Assembly (NCBI RefSeq): GCF_017094525.1
Contig: NZ_CP064788.1
Coordinates: forward strand, 682,001-746,000
Length of the DNA stretch: 64,000 nt
Reading direction: 5' to 3'
From: Halapricum desulfuricans
GTDB taxonomy: Archaea; Halobacteriota; Halobacteria; Halobacteriales; Haloarculaceae
In this document: positions 43,203-52,332 of the stretch, one piece after another
Numbering within the stretch: position 1 is the stretch's first letter
How the letters are laid out: each line of letters opens with the position of its first letter
Made by a program: the position numbers and the translations under genes
The notes under the pieces: generated by a model
What the model saw: the letters and a program-made list of their open reading frames with translations, nothing else
Databases searched by the model: none
Told to the model about the DNA's origin: nothing

Positions 43203-44024
43203 CTACCGGACGTTCGAGTCCCAGTGCTCGCAGGGCTCCATGTCGTCCATGTAGCGGCCGTCGTGACCGCAGTAGGGAGCGATCCCGTCGTCGGTACGGA
43301 CGTAACTGAACTGCTCGCAGTTGCCGCAGTACCGGTCGGGCTGTCCGCGGACGGTGACCGAATCCAGGAAGGCGTCGTCGGCCGTCGCGGCCCCGGCACC
43401 GTCGCTGGCCGGCTGGCCGGACTGGGGCCGATTGGTCTGGGTCTGGACCTCGCCGTCGGGCGTCGAGCCGAAGAACCCGATGCCGCCGAGGCCCTGCTCG
43501 GGCGTCGACTCCTCGATGAGCCTGATACGGCCCGCTTCGGTCACTTCCATGCGGGCGGTTCCGCCGGGCTGTTTGCGCGTCTCGAAGGTCGCGACCGCGA
43601 GGAACAGACACCACGCCGTCGTCAGCAGGCCGGCGACGTAGACGAGCGTCGTCGCGAGCGTCAGCGTCGCACTGGGATCGGCCGCGCCGAGCCACTGATC
43701 GGGATAGGTGTGTGCGAACAGCGCGACGCCGAAGACGGTGACGCTCGCGCCGATGACCGCCGCCGCTCGTGTCGACTGACTCGCCGGCAGGACGACGAAC
43801 CCGCCGAGCATGGCGGCGGGAGCGCCGACGCCAGCGAGGATACCCGCGACTTTGCGCGCCTCGTAGAGGCCGAGTCCGAGCGACTCGCTCAGCCCCGTCG
43901 TGGCGACGACGATGCCCGCGACGACGAGCGCGGCACCGGCGACGAACAGCCCGACACCCAGAGACAGCCGCCGGGAGCTCGCGACCGCCCCCCGTTCCTC
44001 GTAGACATCTGTGAGGCTGGTCAT
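43203..44024 (-). CDS. Membrane protein with C-terminal zinc motif (DUF7139-like)
   Basis: A 273-residue protein. Four TM segments fill residues 20-150. A soluble tail follows with CGNCEQFSYV and YCGHDGRYMDDMEPCEHWDSN, a Cys/His metal site at the extreme C-terminus. I recall a haloarchaeal family DUF7139 of this build, but only tentatively. It lies upstream of TFS in the same direction, 137 bp away. Confidence 0.82.
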   Translation of the reverse strand: MTSLTDVYEERGAVASSRRLSLGVGLFVAGAALVVAGIVVATTGLSESLGLGLYEARKVAGILAGVGAPAAMLGGFVVLPASQSTRAAAVIGASVTVFGVALFAHTYPDQWLGAADPSATLTLATTLVYVAGLLTTAWCLFLAVATFETRKQPGGTARMEVTEAGRIRLIEESTPEQGLGGIGFFGSTPDGEVQTQTNRPQSGQPASDGAGAATADDAFLDSVTVRGQPDRYCGNCEQFSYVRTDDGIAPYCGHDGRYMDDMEPCEHWDSNVR

Positions 44025-44166
44025 GCGGAACTGTACGGCGAGTACCATCAAAACTACCCGTCAGACACACGGCAGACGGCAGGGTCGATCGCGCCCGGGC
44101 AGACGGGACGCTCGAGTCCCTCTCGACTCCGAAAGCTCTAATCGCTGCGGGCCGGAACAGGGTGGC

Positions 44167-44445
44167 ATGAGCGACGACGAGGAGGACGAACCCGCGATCG
44201 AGCTCGGCGACGGCGCGGACGTCGAGGGCGTCCCGATCGCGCAGGTCTCGGCGCGACTGATGTGGGGTATCGAGAAAAGCGACGTTCGCCGCCGCGAGGG
44301 CGACACCGTGATCCGGACGCCGGACGGGCCGCGCGAACTCGGCGAGATCCTCGACGAGATCGACGCCGTCTATTTCGATCGACGCCAGGCCTTCGAGTCG
44401 GCCGTCCGGAACGTGATCGGCCACGGGCCGGTCCCGACCGAGTAG
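44167..44445 (+). CDS. Small haloarchaeal protein, DUF5789-like
   Basis: A 92-residue protein: VPIAQVSARLMWGIEKSDVRRREGDTVIRTPDGPRELGEILDEIDAVYF and RQAFESAVRNVIG. The pattern (a helix, a short beta pair from a VI-TPDG-REL stretch, then a helix) resembles DUF5789 proteins. Function unknown. It precedes the RdgB gene by 89 bp. Confidence 0.75.
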   Translation: MSDDEEDEPAIELGDGADVEGVPIAQVSARLMWGIEKSDVRRREGDTVIRTPDGPRELGEILDEIDAVYFDRRQAFESAVRNVIGHGPVPTE

Positions 44446-44534
44446 CCGGGCCCCGATCCGCTCTCAGCGATCGGCGATTGCGTGTCCGTCCGGAGAGCGA
44501 CGCACCTAACCGCGCCGGACACGGCGGTCCGGGT

Positions 44535-45074
44535 ATGCTTCAGTTCGTGACGGGCAACGACGAGAAGGTCCGGGAAGTCGAGGCGCTGCTTGACGCCGAC
44601 GTCTCGCAGTTCGAGTTCGATTACACGGAGATCCAGAGTCCGCAACTGGAGGCGATCGCCGCCCACGGGGCTCGCGAGGCCTATCGGGAGGTCGGCGAGC
44701 CGGTAATCGTCGACGACTCCGGACTGTTCGTCGACGCTCTCGAGGGGTTTCCGGGACCGTACTCCGCTTACGTCGAGAACACGGTCGGTATCGAACGCGT
44801 CTGGCGACTGGTCGAACCGGAAGCCGACCACGGAGCCGCGTTCCGGACTGTCGTCGCGTACTGTGACGGCACGGACGAGGATTCGGTACGGACCTTCGAG
44901 GGGCGGGTGGCTGGCGAGGTCGTCGCGCCCCGAGGGGACGGCGGGTTCGGGTACGATCCGATCTTCGAACACGACGGTCGGACCTTCGCGGAGATGGATC
45001 CCGGGGAGAAAAACGCCGTCTCCCACCGCGGCCGCGCGTTCGAGAAGTTCGCCGAGTGGTACGAGCAGCCGTAG
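44535..45074 (+). CDS. Non-canonical purine NTP pyrophosphatase (RdgB/HAM1)
   Basis: A 179-residue house-cleaning enzyme that hydrolyses dITP and XTP to monophosphates. The start LQFVTGNDEKVREVEALL has the TGN-K signature, VIVDDSGLFVDALEGFPGPYSAYV is the substrate pocket, GFGYDPIF the specificity loop and SHRGRAFEKF the end motif. Confidence 0.96.
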   Translation: MLQFVTGNDEKVREVEALLDADVSQFEFDYTEIQSPQLEAIAAHGAREAYREVGEPVIVDDSGLFVDALEGFPGPYSAYVENTVGIERVWRLVEPEADHGAAFRTVVAYCDGTDEDSVRTFEGRVAGEVVAPRGDGGFGYDPIFEHDGRTFAEMDPGEKNAVSHRGRAFEKFAEWYEQP

Positions 45075-45125
45075 CCGACGATGCCTGTGGCTGGTTTTTT
45101 CTCCCGTGACCACCCAGCGTTGAGC

Positions 45126-45575
45126 ATGCGAGTCAGCGTCATCGGCGGGAGCAGCGTCGGCGAACAGCACTACGATCGCGCCCGGGAAGTCGGCAGACTG
45201 CTGGGCAAGCGCGGCCACGAGGTCGTCTGTGGCGGCCTGACGGGCGTGATGGAGGCGACTTGCCGCGGCGCGATCGAGGCGGGCGGCCACACGATCGGGA
45301 TCCTCCCGGGCGAGGACCGGGCCGCGGCCAACGAGTACGTCGAGACGACGGTCGCCACGGGGATGGGAAACGCCCGCAACGCGCTGGTCGTGCTCAACGG
45401 CGACGCCGCCGTCGCGATCGACGGTTCGACCGGCACGCTCTCGGAGATCGCGCTCGCGCTGGATCGCGGACTCCCGGTCGCGGGGCTCGACACCCACGGC
45501 GTCGACGGCGTCGAAGCCGTCGAGACGCCCGAACAAGCTGTCGAGTACGTCGAACGCGAGATCGGTCGGCAGTAG
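45126..45575 (+). CDS. LOG-like Rossmann protein (TIGR00725 type)
   Basis: A 149-residue protein: VSVIGGSSVG at the start, VVCGGLTGVMEATCRGAIEAGG and AIDGSTGTLSEIALALDRG. This is the SLOG/lysine-decarboxylase-like fold with a PGGxGTxxE variant (DGSTGTLSE), related to cytokinin-activating LOG proteins and to nucleotide-sensing SLOG domains. Its actual role is unknown. Confidence 0.88.
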   Translation: MRVSVIGGSSVGEQHYDRAREVGRLLGKRGHEVVCGGLTGVMEATCRGAIEAGGHTIGILPGEDRAAANEYVETTVATGMGNARNALVVLNGDAAVAIDGSTGTLSEIALALDRGLPVAGLDTHGVDGVEAVETPEQAVEYVEREIGRQ

Positions 45576-45605
45576 ATTCTTGCCGGTGGCGACCGTGCTG
45601 ACTGT

Positions 45606-45725
45606 ATGGTCGTGGATCGTGACGAAGCGGTTTCGCTCGAGGAGGAAGACGACGAGGACGACCCCTCACTGCTCGGGCGGCTCAAACGCTACTACCGAAA
45701 AGTGTTCTCCCCGGCGCGGTACTGA
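45606..45725 (+). CDS. Tiny acidic/basic protein
   Basis: A 39-residue frame: MVVDRDEAVSLEEEDDEDD, then a basic helix LLGRLKRYYRKVFSPARY. The acidic-then-basic split is like other small conserved haloarchaeal proteins. It sits 30 bp after the LOG-like gene with nothing else in the gap. It could be a true small gene or chance; the composition argues for coding. Confidence 0.5.
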   Translation: MVVDRDEAVSLEEEDDEDDPSLLGRLKRYYRKVFSPARY

Positions 45726-45743
45726 CACAGATTCCGACAGCGC

Positions 45744-47966
45744 TCACAGCCGATCCTGCAGCCACCGCCAGAGCCGTCGAGAAGAGGGAATCGCCTCGGT
45801 CGGCTCTTTGACGACCAGCACGGAGCTGTCGACCTCGGCGGCGACGATATCGGTCGTCTGTCCGAAGAACTCGTGGACGCGGTCGGGGTGTGACGGGGCA
45901 CCCATCACGAGGAGGTCAGCCTCGTTCGCCTCCGCGATCAGCGCGCCCTCGACGTCCGCCGTGCGGTGGAGCTTCGTCTCGGCCGGCGTCGAGAGGATGC
46001 CGGCGAGCTCCGAGAGGTACTCGTTGGCCGACGCGACCGCTTCTTCGGGGGCGTCCTCCGGAATCGCCTGCACGAGGGTGAGCGTCGCCCCGGTCGTCGC
46101 GGCGATGGCGTCGGCCAGTTCGATCTCGGCCCGGTCGTACGGCCCGGAGTCGGTGGCGACGACGATATCGTCGATAGTGCCCTCACCGCGATGTTTCAGG
46201 ACGGCCAGCCGCACCGGGAACGCAGAGCGCAACACTTCGTCGACGTGGCTCTCCCGGAGGTGGTACGTCCGGATGGGGTCGTGCCAGTCGACGAGCACGC
46301 ACTGAGTCTGATCGTTGATTCCGTTCAACAGCGCGTCCGTCCGATCGCGCGTCCGGACGTGATCGAAGGAGATGTCGTGATCAGCCACGCGCAGGTCGCT
46401 TTCGATCGTGGCCATCCAGTCGTCGTCAACGGGATGCGTGGCTGTCGAAAGCGGGATCGGTGCCGGCACTTCCGTACTCGTGAGCACGTCCAGGTCCGCG
46501 TCGAAGTGCGTGCTGAACGCTCCCATCACGGTTTCAAGATGCGGGTGGGTCTCCCCTTCGACCGTCTCGACGAGGATGTGTGGCCTGTCTGTCTGCAGTT
46601 CGCCGAACTCCGATCGCTTCTCCTCGATCGAACGTTGATACTGTGCGCCCCGGAGGAGGTCTCTGAGGTCGTGGTCGGGCTCGACGGGTTCGCCCCGCCG
46701 TGTCTGGACGTAATACCAGACGATACCGATCCCGACGAACGCGACGGCGACGATCTGAGAGTCCCGGCCCATGAACGGGATCAGCGCCAGTGCGGCTCCC
46801 GTCCCGGCGAGCGGTAACACCGGGAACAGCGGTACCTTGTACGCCGGATCGTACCACTCGGGCTGGGCGCGTCGAAGCAACACGACGGTGACGTTCAACA
46901 GCGCGAACACTAGGATCCCGAACGTCCCGCCGATCTTCGCCAGTCCCTCGACGTCGAACAGGAACACGAGCGCGATCATCACACCGCCGGTCAACCAGAT
47001 AGAGAACGTCGGCGTACCGAACCGGGGTGAAGGCGCTCGGAGCTTCGGCGTGAGGAGCCCGTCGCGCGACATTGCGAACGGGAACCGCGAGGAGGTCAGC
47101 ACCGCGGCGTTGGCGGTCGAGACAGTGGCGAGAATGCCAGCGAACGCGATGATCGCACCGCCGATCGCACCGAGGAAGAGGCCGCCGGCGTCCGCGACGG
47201 GTGCCGTACTCGCGGCGATGTCTTCGATCGGCATGACCCCAGTCACGATCAACACCACGCCCATGTACAGCAACGTGACGAAGATGACCGCGCCGAACAG
47301 TGCCTTCGGGAGCGTCTCGCCCGGATCCTTGACTTCCTCGGCGACCGCGACTGCCTTGATGACGCCGAGATACGAGATGAACACGAGCCCGGTCGTCGCC
47401 ACGATCCCCTCGAGACCGCTAATGACGAACGGGTCCCACAGCCCGGGATCGGCGTCCAGAGCGCCACCGCCGGCGAAGACCGCGAGGATGCCGACCAGAC
47501 CGATGACGATGACGTTCTGGAGTTTGCCGCTCTCCTCGGCCCCCACCCAGTTGACCAGAATCAACAGGACGCCGCCGGCGACGGCGACGGCGAGGACAGG
47601 CACCTCGAGGAACTCAGTGACGTACCACCCGAGTCCCACGAGCGCGAACGAGCCCTTGAAGATGAGCGAGAGCCAGGTGCCGAAGCCGACGACGGTTCCC
47701 ACGAGCGGCCCCATCGCACGGCTCGTGAAGTAGTACGACCCGCCGGCCTTGGGCATCGCTGTCGCGAGTTCGACCGCACACATCGTGGCGACGAGCGCGA
47801 TCAGCCCGGCGAGACCGAACGAGAGGGCCGCTGCCGGCCCCGCTGCTTCCGCGGCCGGACCGGGAAGGATGAAGATCCCGGCTCCGATCATCGTTCCGGT
47901 CGTCACGGTGAACACCGAGAACAACCCCAGGTCACGGCTCAGTTCGGAATCGGACCCGCCGACCAT
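45744..47966 (-). CDS. APC amino-acid permease with C-terminal Usp domains
   Basis: A 740-residue protein. Residues 1-430 hold 12 TM helices of the APC family (GTMIGAGIFILPGPAAEAAGPA near the start, substrate motif GAGIF). Residues 440-740 are cytosolic, with two Usp-like halves; the last contains TIDDIVVATDSGPYDRAEIELA and VLVVKEPTEAIP. Such fusions are common in haloarchaea, and the Usp part probably regulates transport. A truncated paralog lies just upstream on the same strand. Confidence 0.94.
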   Translation of the reverse strand: MVGGSDSELSRDLGLFSVFTVTTGTMIGAGIFILPGPAAEAAGPAAALSFGLAGLIALVATMCAVELATAMPKAGGSYYFTSRAMGPLVGTVVGFGTWLSLIFKGSFALVGLGWYVTEFLEVPVLAVAVAGGVLLILVNWVGAEESGKLQNVIVIGLVGILAVFAGGGALDADPGLWDPFVISGLEGIVATTGLVFISYLGVIKAVAVAEEVKDPGETLPKALFGAVIFVTLLYMGVVLIVTGVMPIEDIAASTAPVADAGGLFLGAIGGAIIAFAGILATVSTANAAVLTSSRFPFAMSRDGLLTPKLRAPSPRFGTPTFSIWLTGGVMIALVFLFDVEGLAKIGGTFGILVFALLNVTVVLLRRAQPEWYDPAYKVPLFPVLPLAGTGAALALIPFMGRDSQIVAVAFVGIGIVWYYVQTRRGEPVEPDHDLRDLLRGAQYQRSIEEKRSEFGELQTDRPHILVETVEGETHPHLETVMGAFSTHFDADLDVLTSTEVPAPIPLSTATHPVDDDWMATIESDLRVADHDISFDHVRTRDRTDALLNGINDQTQCVLVDWHDPIRTYHLRESHVDEVLRSAFPVRLAVLKHRGEGTIDDIVVATDSGPYDRAEIELADAIAATTGATLTLVQAIPEDAPEEAVASANEYLSELAGILSTPAETKLHRTADVEGALIAEANEADLLVMGAPSHPDRVHEFFGQTTDIVAAEVDSSVLVVKEPTEAIPSSRRLWRWLQDRL

Positions 47967-48102
47967 GCTACGTCACCTCGGACCGACGCGCTGTCCCGGT
48001 CACGAGAGTCCGCAGGCTGTGATCTCGTCCGTGTTTGCTCATGCAACGATCACCAGACGATTCATGTCTCCCTGCTACGGATAGCGCGATATAAGTGCCT
48101 GT

Positions 48103-48687
48103 TCATGCGGACGACCTGTCAAAACAGGTCGCGGGCAGCCACCCGCCGAGACCGTCGGCGAAGAAGTTCGCGTAGTTCCCCGACTGGACGCCGGGCGCGC
48201 TCCCGGCGGCGAACCAGCCAAGCGCCGCCAGCATGACGGCGACGATGGCGACCTGCAGTCTGCCGGTCTGTTTCGCGCCCAGCAGGTTCACCAGAATCAG
48301 GACCGTCGCCAGTCCGAGCGCGACCGGCTTCAACGGGAGATCGAACACGAGCAGCAGGTACGGGACGCCCCCGACTAGCGCCAGCGCACCTTTAAATGAC
48401 AGCGAGAACCACGTCCCGACGCCGGCGATCGTCCCGAGTAACGGCCCCATCCCGCGCTCGATGTAGATGTAAGTCCCGCCGGCCTCCGGCATTGCAGTCG
48501 CCATCTCCGACTTCGAGAGCGCGGCGGGCACGACGAGCAGGCCCGCGAGCAGGTACGCGACGATCACCGCAGGTCCGGCGATTTTCAGCGCGAGAGCGGG
48601 CAGGATGAAGATACCGCTGCCGATCATCGCACCGACACTGATCGCCAGTACCGACGCCAGCCCGAGGTCGCGCTCGAGCTCCTTCAT
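48103..48687 (-). pseudogene. Truncated APC permease (N-terminal quarter)
   Basis: The first about 180 residues match the neighbouring permease (ISVGAMIGSGIFILPALALKIAGPA, MPEAGGTYIYIERGMGPLLG), covering five TM helices. The frame then breaks off after DGLGGWLPA into unrelated codons and a stop. The remaining seven helices and Usp domains are missing. The break lies in an inverted repeat CGACCTGT/ACAGGTCG (48112-48131). Confidence 0.85.
48112..48131. repeat. Inverted repeat at the permease break
   Basis: CGACCTGT and ACAGGTCG are separated by four bases. The string acgacctgtcaaaaca is shared, with two changes, with 48865-48880 upstream of the same gene. Confidence 0.7.
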
Positions 48688-49297
48688 CGGCACGTCACCC
48701 CTGTCGGCATGTGGTCCGAACGACCGCCCGGTGCTGTAACGCGGCTTGATGTCGAAATCGCTTCCATACTTTGTATCCTCGGGTGTCACATCCGCTGGCT
48801 GCGCTCGCTCACTCTATATTCGACTGTTGGAGACGGATAGGGATAAATACTCGGCGTATTTTGACGACCCGTCAAAATAAGGCGAATAATATCATGCTAT
48901 GTCTTATAGGTCCCGTCGATCGGTGCCGAGTCCGAGACACGCCCATCCGGGCCGCAGTCTCGGTCGGGGACCGGCCTGGATCGGCACGGCATCCGACGGA
49001 ACACTCCCGGTGGGAATGCCCGTCTGTGACGGGCGCTGGTCCGTGGCCAGCACCACCCCGATCGCAGTCGTGCGTCGATTCGACTGGCGTCGTTGCCGGC
49101 GTTGTGACACCTACCAGCGTGGAGTGACAACTGATCGCTTTCGTCCGATGTCACTCGGTTATCACCCCACTCCTCAGTAGCGTTATCCTTCAGCTGCTCC
49201 CCGAAGTCGGTCGAACAGCGGGCCTGGAATCCAGCCGTGGCATTCTCTCCGATATATTTATATTATTCCGACACTAACGTAAAAGTGGACATTACCG
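48688..49297. other. 600-bp gene-free region with operator-like palindrome
   Basis: Small frames here look random. A perfect inverted repeat TATTTTGACG/CGTCAAAATA with a 3-base centre lies at 48857-48879, likely an operator for the permease remnant or its regulator. A strong TATA run (tatatttatatta, 49253-49265) precedes the PadR gene by about 35 bases. Confidence 0.6.
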
Positions 49298-49573
49298 ATG
49301 TACGACTTGACAGGATTCCAGCGAGACTTGCTATATGTCATCGCCGGGAAAGAGGAGCCGCACGGGCTCGCAATCAAAGAAGAACTCGAGGAATACTACG
49401 AGAAGGAGATCCACCACGGGCGGCTGTACCCGAATCTCGATACGCTCGTCGACAAGGGTCTCGTCGAGAAGGGACAGCGCGACCGACGGACGAACTATTA
49501 CAGCCTGACTCGGCGCGGCCGTCGAGAGATCGAGGCGCGACGCGAATGGGAACAGCAGTACGTCGATCTGTAG
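49298..49573 (+). CDS. PadR-family transcriptional regulator
   Basis: A 91-residue winged-helix protein: MYDLTGFQRDLLYVIAGKEEPHGLAIKEELEEYYEKEIHHGRLYPNLDTLVDKGLVEKG and the wing RRTNYYSLTRRGRREI. This short haloarchaeal PadR group often controls its own gene and neighbours. Its gene is divergent from the truncated permease, and the palindrome at 48857 could be its site. That link is inference. Confidence 0.92.
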   Translation: MYDLTGFQRDLLYVIAGKEEPHGLAIKEELEEYYEKEIHHGRLYPNLDTLVDKGLVEKGQRDRRTNYYSLTRRGRREIEARREWEQQYVDL

Positions 49574-49614
49574 TCCCGGTCGCCGCAGCGGCGCTCGCTT
49601 TCACAGTGACCGTC

Positions 49615-49637
49615 GTACCGAGTTACCGGTACGACCG
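49615..49637 (+). repeat. Short dispersed intergenic motif, copy 3
   Basis: gtaccgagttaccggtacga is followed by a hairpin CGACCGCAC/GTGCGGTCG and acccgg, like copy 4. It lies just downstream of padR. Confidence 0.6.
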
Positions 49638-49683
49638 CACTACTCCGTGCGGTCGACCCGGAACAGACCTGCAGTAACCACTA

Positions 49684-49989
49684 TCAGACCGCTCCAGAGC
49701 CGCCTTCGAGCCGATCGACGACGTCCCGGAGGTCGGCTTCGCTCTCGATCGTCTCCTTGACGCTCTCACGCTTGCGGACTTCCCTGGCCGTCGCGTCGTA
49801 CGCCCGGACGTATTCGGCCCGGCTGTGCTCTTCGAAGGCGTGGCGGATCGCGAAATAGCCGTCGGGCAGGACCGTCCCGCAGACCTTGCACTCGACGCGA
49901 GGGTGGTCGGTCGCCTGGTGGACGATCAGGTCCTCGACCCGGTCGAACGTTCGGCCGTCGCCCTCGATAGCGCACTCCCAGCTGGTCAT
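49684..49989 (-). CDS. Zinc-finger-like haloarchaeal protein (DUF7565-like)
   Basis: A 101-residue protein. CAIEGDGRTFDRVEDLIVHQATDH followed by CKVCGTVLPDGYFAIRHAFEEH gives two C2H2-like metal sites. The C-terminal half is a charged helix (REVRKRESVKETIESEADLRDVVDRLEG). I recall a similar haloarchaeal family as DUF7565. Probably nucleic-acid- or protein-binding. Confidence 0.82.
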   Translation of the reverse strand: MTSWECAIEGDGRTFDRVEDLIVHQATDHPRVECKVCGTVLPDGYFAIRHAFEEHSRAEYVRAYDATAREVRKRESVKETIESEADLRDVVDRLEGGSGAV

Positions 49990-50075
49990 ACGCTACCATA
50001 GGTGTCGAGACGACCGTGAATGTTTCCCCGCGAGCGATCAGAAGCGATAATTGTCCCTCGGGAGTAGACCGACAG

Positions 50076-50840
50076 GTGACCGGAACCGACGGGACGCATG
50101 TGGACCTCCACGTCAAGGTACTCGACGACGGCGTCGTCGAGCGGGCCAAAGCCCGCGGGCTCGACGTGGTGGTGTACGCACCGCATTTCACGCGCTGGCC
50201 GACGATCGCACGGCGGGCCGCGGCGTTCAGCGACGAGGACCTCCTCGTCGTACCGGGCCGGGAGATATTCACCGGACCGTGGTACGACAGGCGACACGTG
50301 CTGGCGCTCGATCTCGACGAACCGATCCCGGATTTCGTCACGCTCGAGGGGGCGATGGCCGAACTGCGTCGCCAGGCTGCCACCGTCCTCGCGCCCCATC
50401 CGACGTTTCTGAGCGTCAGTCTCGGCCGCGAACAACTCCGGGAGTACCGGCCCACGATCGACGCGGTCGAGGCGTACAACCCCAAGCACCTGCCCTGGCA
50501 CAACCGGCGTGCCCAGTCGCTCGCGAGCGACCTCGATCTGCCGGCGTTCGCCTCCTCGTACGCGCATCTGCCGCGGACCGTCGGCGAAGTCTGGACCCGC
50601 TTCGAGAGCGAGATCCGGACTGCGGGCGACCTCGTCGACGCCCTCGAAAGCGGCGCTCAGCGACGCCTCTTTCACCGATCGGGGCACAGACATCGCGCCC
50701 GCAAACTACTGGAGTTCTCCCATCTGGGCTACGAGAACACCTGGAAGAAGTTCGACCGGATCGCCCTGTCGGGGATGGAGGCGACCCATCCCGGCCACGT
50801 CGCCTACGGCGGGCGGTTCGACGACGTCCGCGTCGTCTAG
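50076..50840 (+). CDS. PHP-domain metal-dependent phosphoesterase
   Basis: A 254-residue PHP-like protein. THVDLHVKVLDDG is the HxH metal motif region, VVVYAPHFTRW the second His, VVPGREIFTG the Glu and VLAPHPTFLS the APHP motif. It hydrolyses a phosphate ester; the substrate is unknown. The GTG at 50076 is the most plausible start. It overlaps the convergent membrane gene by four bases. Confidence 0.88.
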   Translation: MTGTDGTHVDLHVKVLDDGVVERAKARGLDVVVYAPHFTRWPTIARRAAAFSDEDLLVVPGREIFTGPWYDRRHVLALDLDEPIPDFVTLEGAMAELRRQAATVLAPHPTFLSVSLGREQLREYRPTIDAVEAYNPKHLPWHNRRAQSLASDLDLPAFASSYAHLPRTVGEVWTRFESEIRTAGDLVDALESGAQRRLFHRSGHRHRARKLLEFSHLGYENTWKKFDRIALSGMEATHPGHVAYGGRFDDVRVV

Positions 50841-51322
50841 AGGCCGACGACCTGCTGGACCTGCGCCTGCAGTTCGGGTGGCGTCCCGTAGACGAGTCCC
50901 GCCGCGACGACGAGTTCGAACGCCGTCACTGTGAGCATCATCGGGGTCGCCCACTTGCTGCTGACGGGCACGCCCACCGGGAGGTTGAACTCCTCGTCCC
51001 AGAGCGGGTAAAACAGCGCGATCCCGCGGCGGCTCCCCAGGACGTCGAGCACGTAGTGGGTGAGCACGCCGATCCAGACGTACTGGAGATTGGCGAAGTA
51101 GATCGGATAGGCGAGGACGATCCCGAGCACAGGGAGGTTGTGTAGCGTCTTGCGATGCGTTCCGAACGCCGTGTCCACGTCGGGGAACAGCGCCCCGAGC
51201 ACGACCGGGACGAGCACCTCGGTGATCGTCCGCACAGTCTCGAGGTCGGCGCTCGGCTGGACGATGATCCCGATGCCGACGCTCAACAGGATGGCGTTCA
51301 ACACGTGGCCGCGCTTGTTCAT
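50837..51322 (-). CDS. YdjM/DUF457-type membrane-bound metal-dependent hydrolase
   Basis: A 161-residue membrane protein. MNKRGHVLNAILLSVG, LFPDVDTAFGTHRKTLHNL and THYVLDVLGSRRGIALFYPLW carry the conserved His/Asp pattern (HxxxN, PDVD, HR-x-xxH, HYxLD) of the family across four TM helices. Biological role unclear. Confidence 0.9.
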   Translation of the reverse strand: MNKRGHVLNAILLSVGIGIIVQPSADLETVRTITEVLVPVVLGALFPDVDTAFGTHRKTLHNLPVLGIVLAYPIYFANLQYVWIGVLTHYVLDVLGSRRGIALFYPLWDEEFNLPVGVPVSSKWATPMMLTVTAFELVVAAGLVYGTPPELQAQVQQVVGL

Positions 51323-51392
51323 TACCGGAATCGATGGACGGCGGGGACTCAAGCGTTTCCCTCCGGCGGTCGCCGGCCGTGGCCCGACTTCG

Positions 51393-51911
51393 CTACCGCT
51401 CCCGGCCGATCGCGTCGAGCAGATCGGTCAGCGACTGCCGGACGATCCGCTCGCGGACCGCCTGCCGATCGCCGTCGAAACGGTACTGCTCGACGGCGGT
51501 CGCGGAGTCGCCGCTTTCCCAGGGGGCGGCGTCGGCGACGGCGACGAAGGCCGTTCCGACGGGCGTTTCGGCGGTGCCGCCCCCGGGCCCGGCGACGCCG
51601 GTGTTGGCGATTCCCCACGTCACGTCGGACAGGTCACGGGCGGCCCGGGCGAGCTCGGCGGTCGCGGCCTCGCTGACGGCACCGTGTCGGTCGAGCGTTT
51701 CGCGATTGATACCGGTCACCGTCCGCAACGCGTCGTAGTCGTAGGGAACGAGCACTCGATCGAGGTACTCGCTGGCCCCCGGGACGGCCGTCAGCGCCGC
51801 GCCGACGCCGCCGCCGGTACAGGTCTCGGCGACGGCCAGCGTCTCGTCGGCCTCGGCCAGTCGGTCCCGCAGGCGCGCCGCCAGTTCGCGTGTCCCACCG
51901 TGAGCGTCCAT
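51393..51911 (-). CDS. CinA C-terminal domain protein (NMN amidohydrolase-like)
   Basis: A 172-residue CinA-like protein: LAVAETCTGGGVGAALTAVPGASEYL is the active-site signature (ETCTGG) and GIANTGVAGPGGGTAETPVGTAFVAV the second motif. PncC-type enzymes deamidate NMN to NaMN for NAD salvage. No competence-type N-terminal domain is present. Confidence 0.93.
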   Translation of the reverse strand: MDAHGGTRELAARLRDRLAEADETLAVAETCTGGGVGAALTAVPGASEYLDRVLVPYDYDALRTVTGINRETLDRHGAVSEAATAELARAARDLSDVTWGIANTGVAGPGGGTAETPVGTAFVAVADAAPWESGDSATAVEQYRFDGDRQAVRERIVRQSLTDLLDAIGRER

Positions 51912-52023
51912 GCGCGGTTCGACGCACGCCTGAAAGGTGAGGTTACCGGCTCCTCGGCTATCTGCGATGACTTCCCGCGCGCAAGGCCACAACTGCTATA
52001 CATCTCCCACCTATAGTGGGAAC

Positions 52024-52332
52024 ATGGCGAAAGTCGATTCGAAAGGGCGTGTCGTCCTCCCGAAAGAGCTACGGGAGGAGCTCGGCATCACACCTGGGAC
52101 GGAGGTCGAGATCCGTGAAGAGGATGGTCGAGCCGTCGTCGAACCAGAAGACGCCCCCGACGAAGTGCTTGAACGCATGGAGCGACTCGTCGCAGAGGCG
52201 TCCGCAGAGCGCGAGGAGACGGCGGGGATCGACGAAGGGGTCGAACCAGTCGCTCGGAAGCATCGAGACGCTATTCGGCGCGGCGCCGAAAAGTACGGGG
52301 GAAGCGACGCTGAGGGCCGCGACAATGGGTGA
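52024..52332 (+). CDS. AbrB/MazE-type antitoxin
   Basis: A 102-residue protein: MAKVDSKGRVVLPKELREELGITPGTEVEIREEDGRAVVEP is a complete AbrB swapped-hairpin DNA-binding domain. The acidic C-terminal tail should bind the toxin. Its last eight bases overlap the downstream PIN gene start, and a TATA-like atacatctcc stretch lies shortly upstream. Classic antitoxin-toxin layout. Confidence 0.93.
   Translation: MAKVDSKGRVVLPKELREELGITPGTEVEIREEDGRAVVEPEDAPDEVLERMERLVAEASAEREETAGIDEGVEPVARKHRDAIRRGAEKYGGSDAEGRDNG

Noticed and set aside
48899-49180. Small frame in the permease-padR gap
   Set aside because: Arg/Pro/Ser-rich random-looking peptide with no start context; treated as non-coding.
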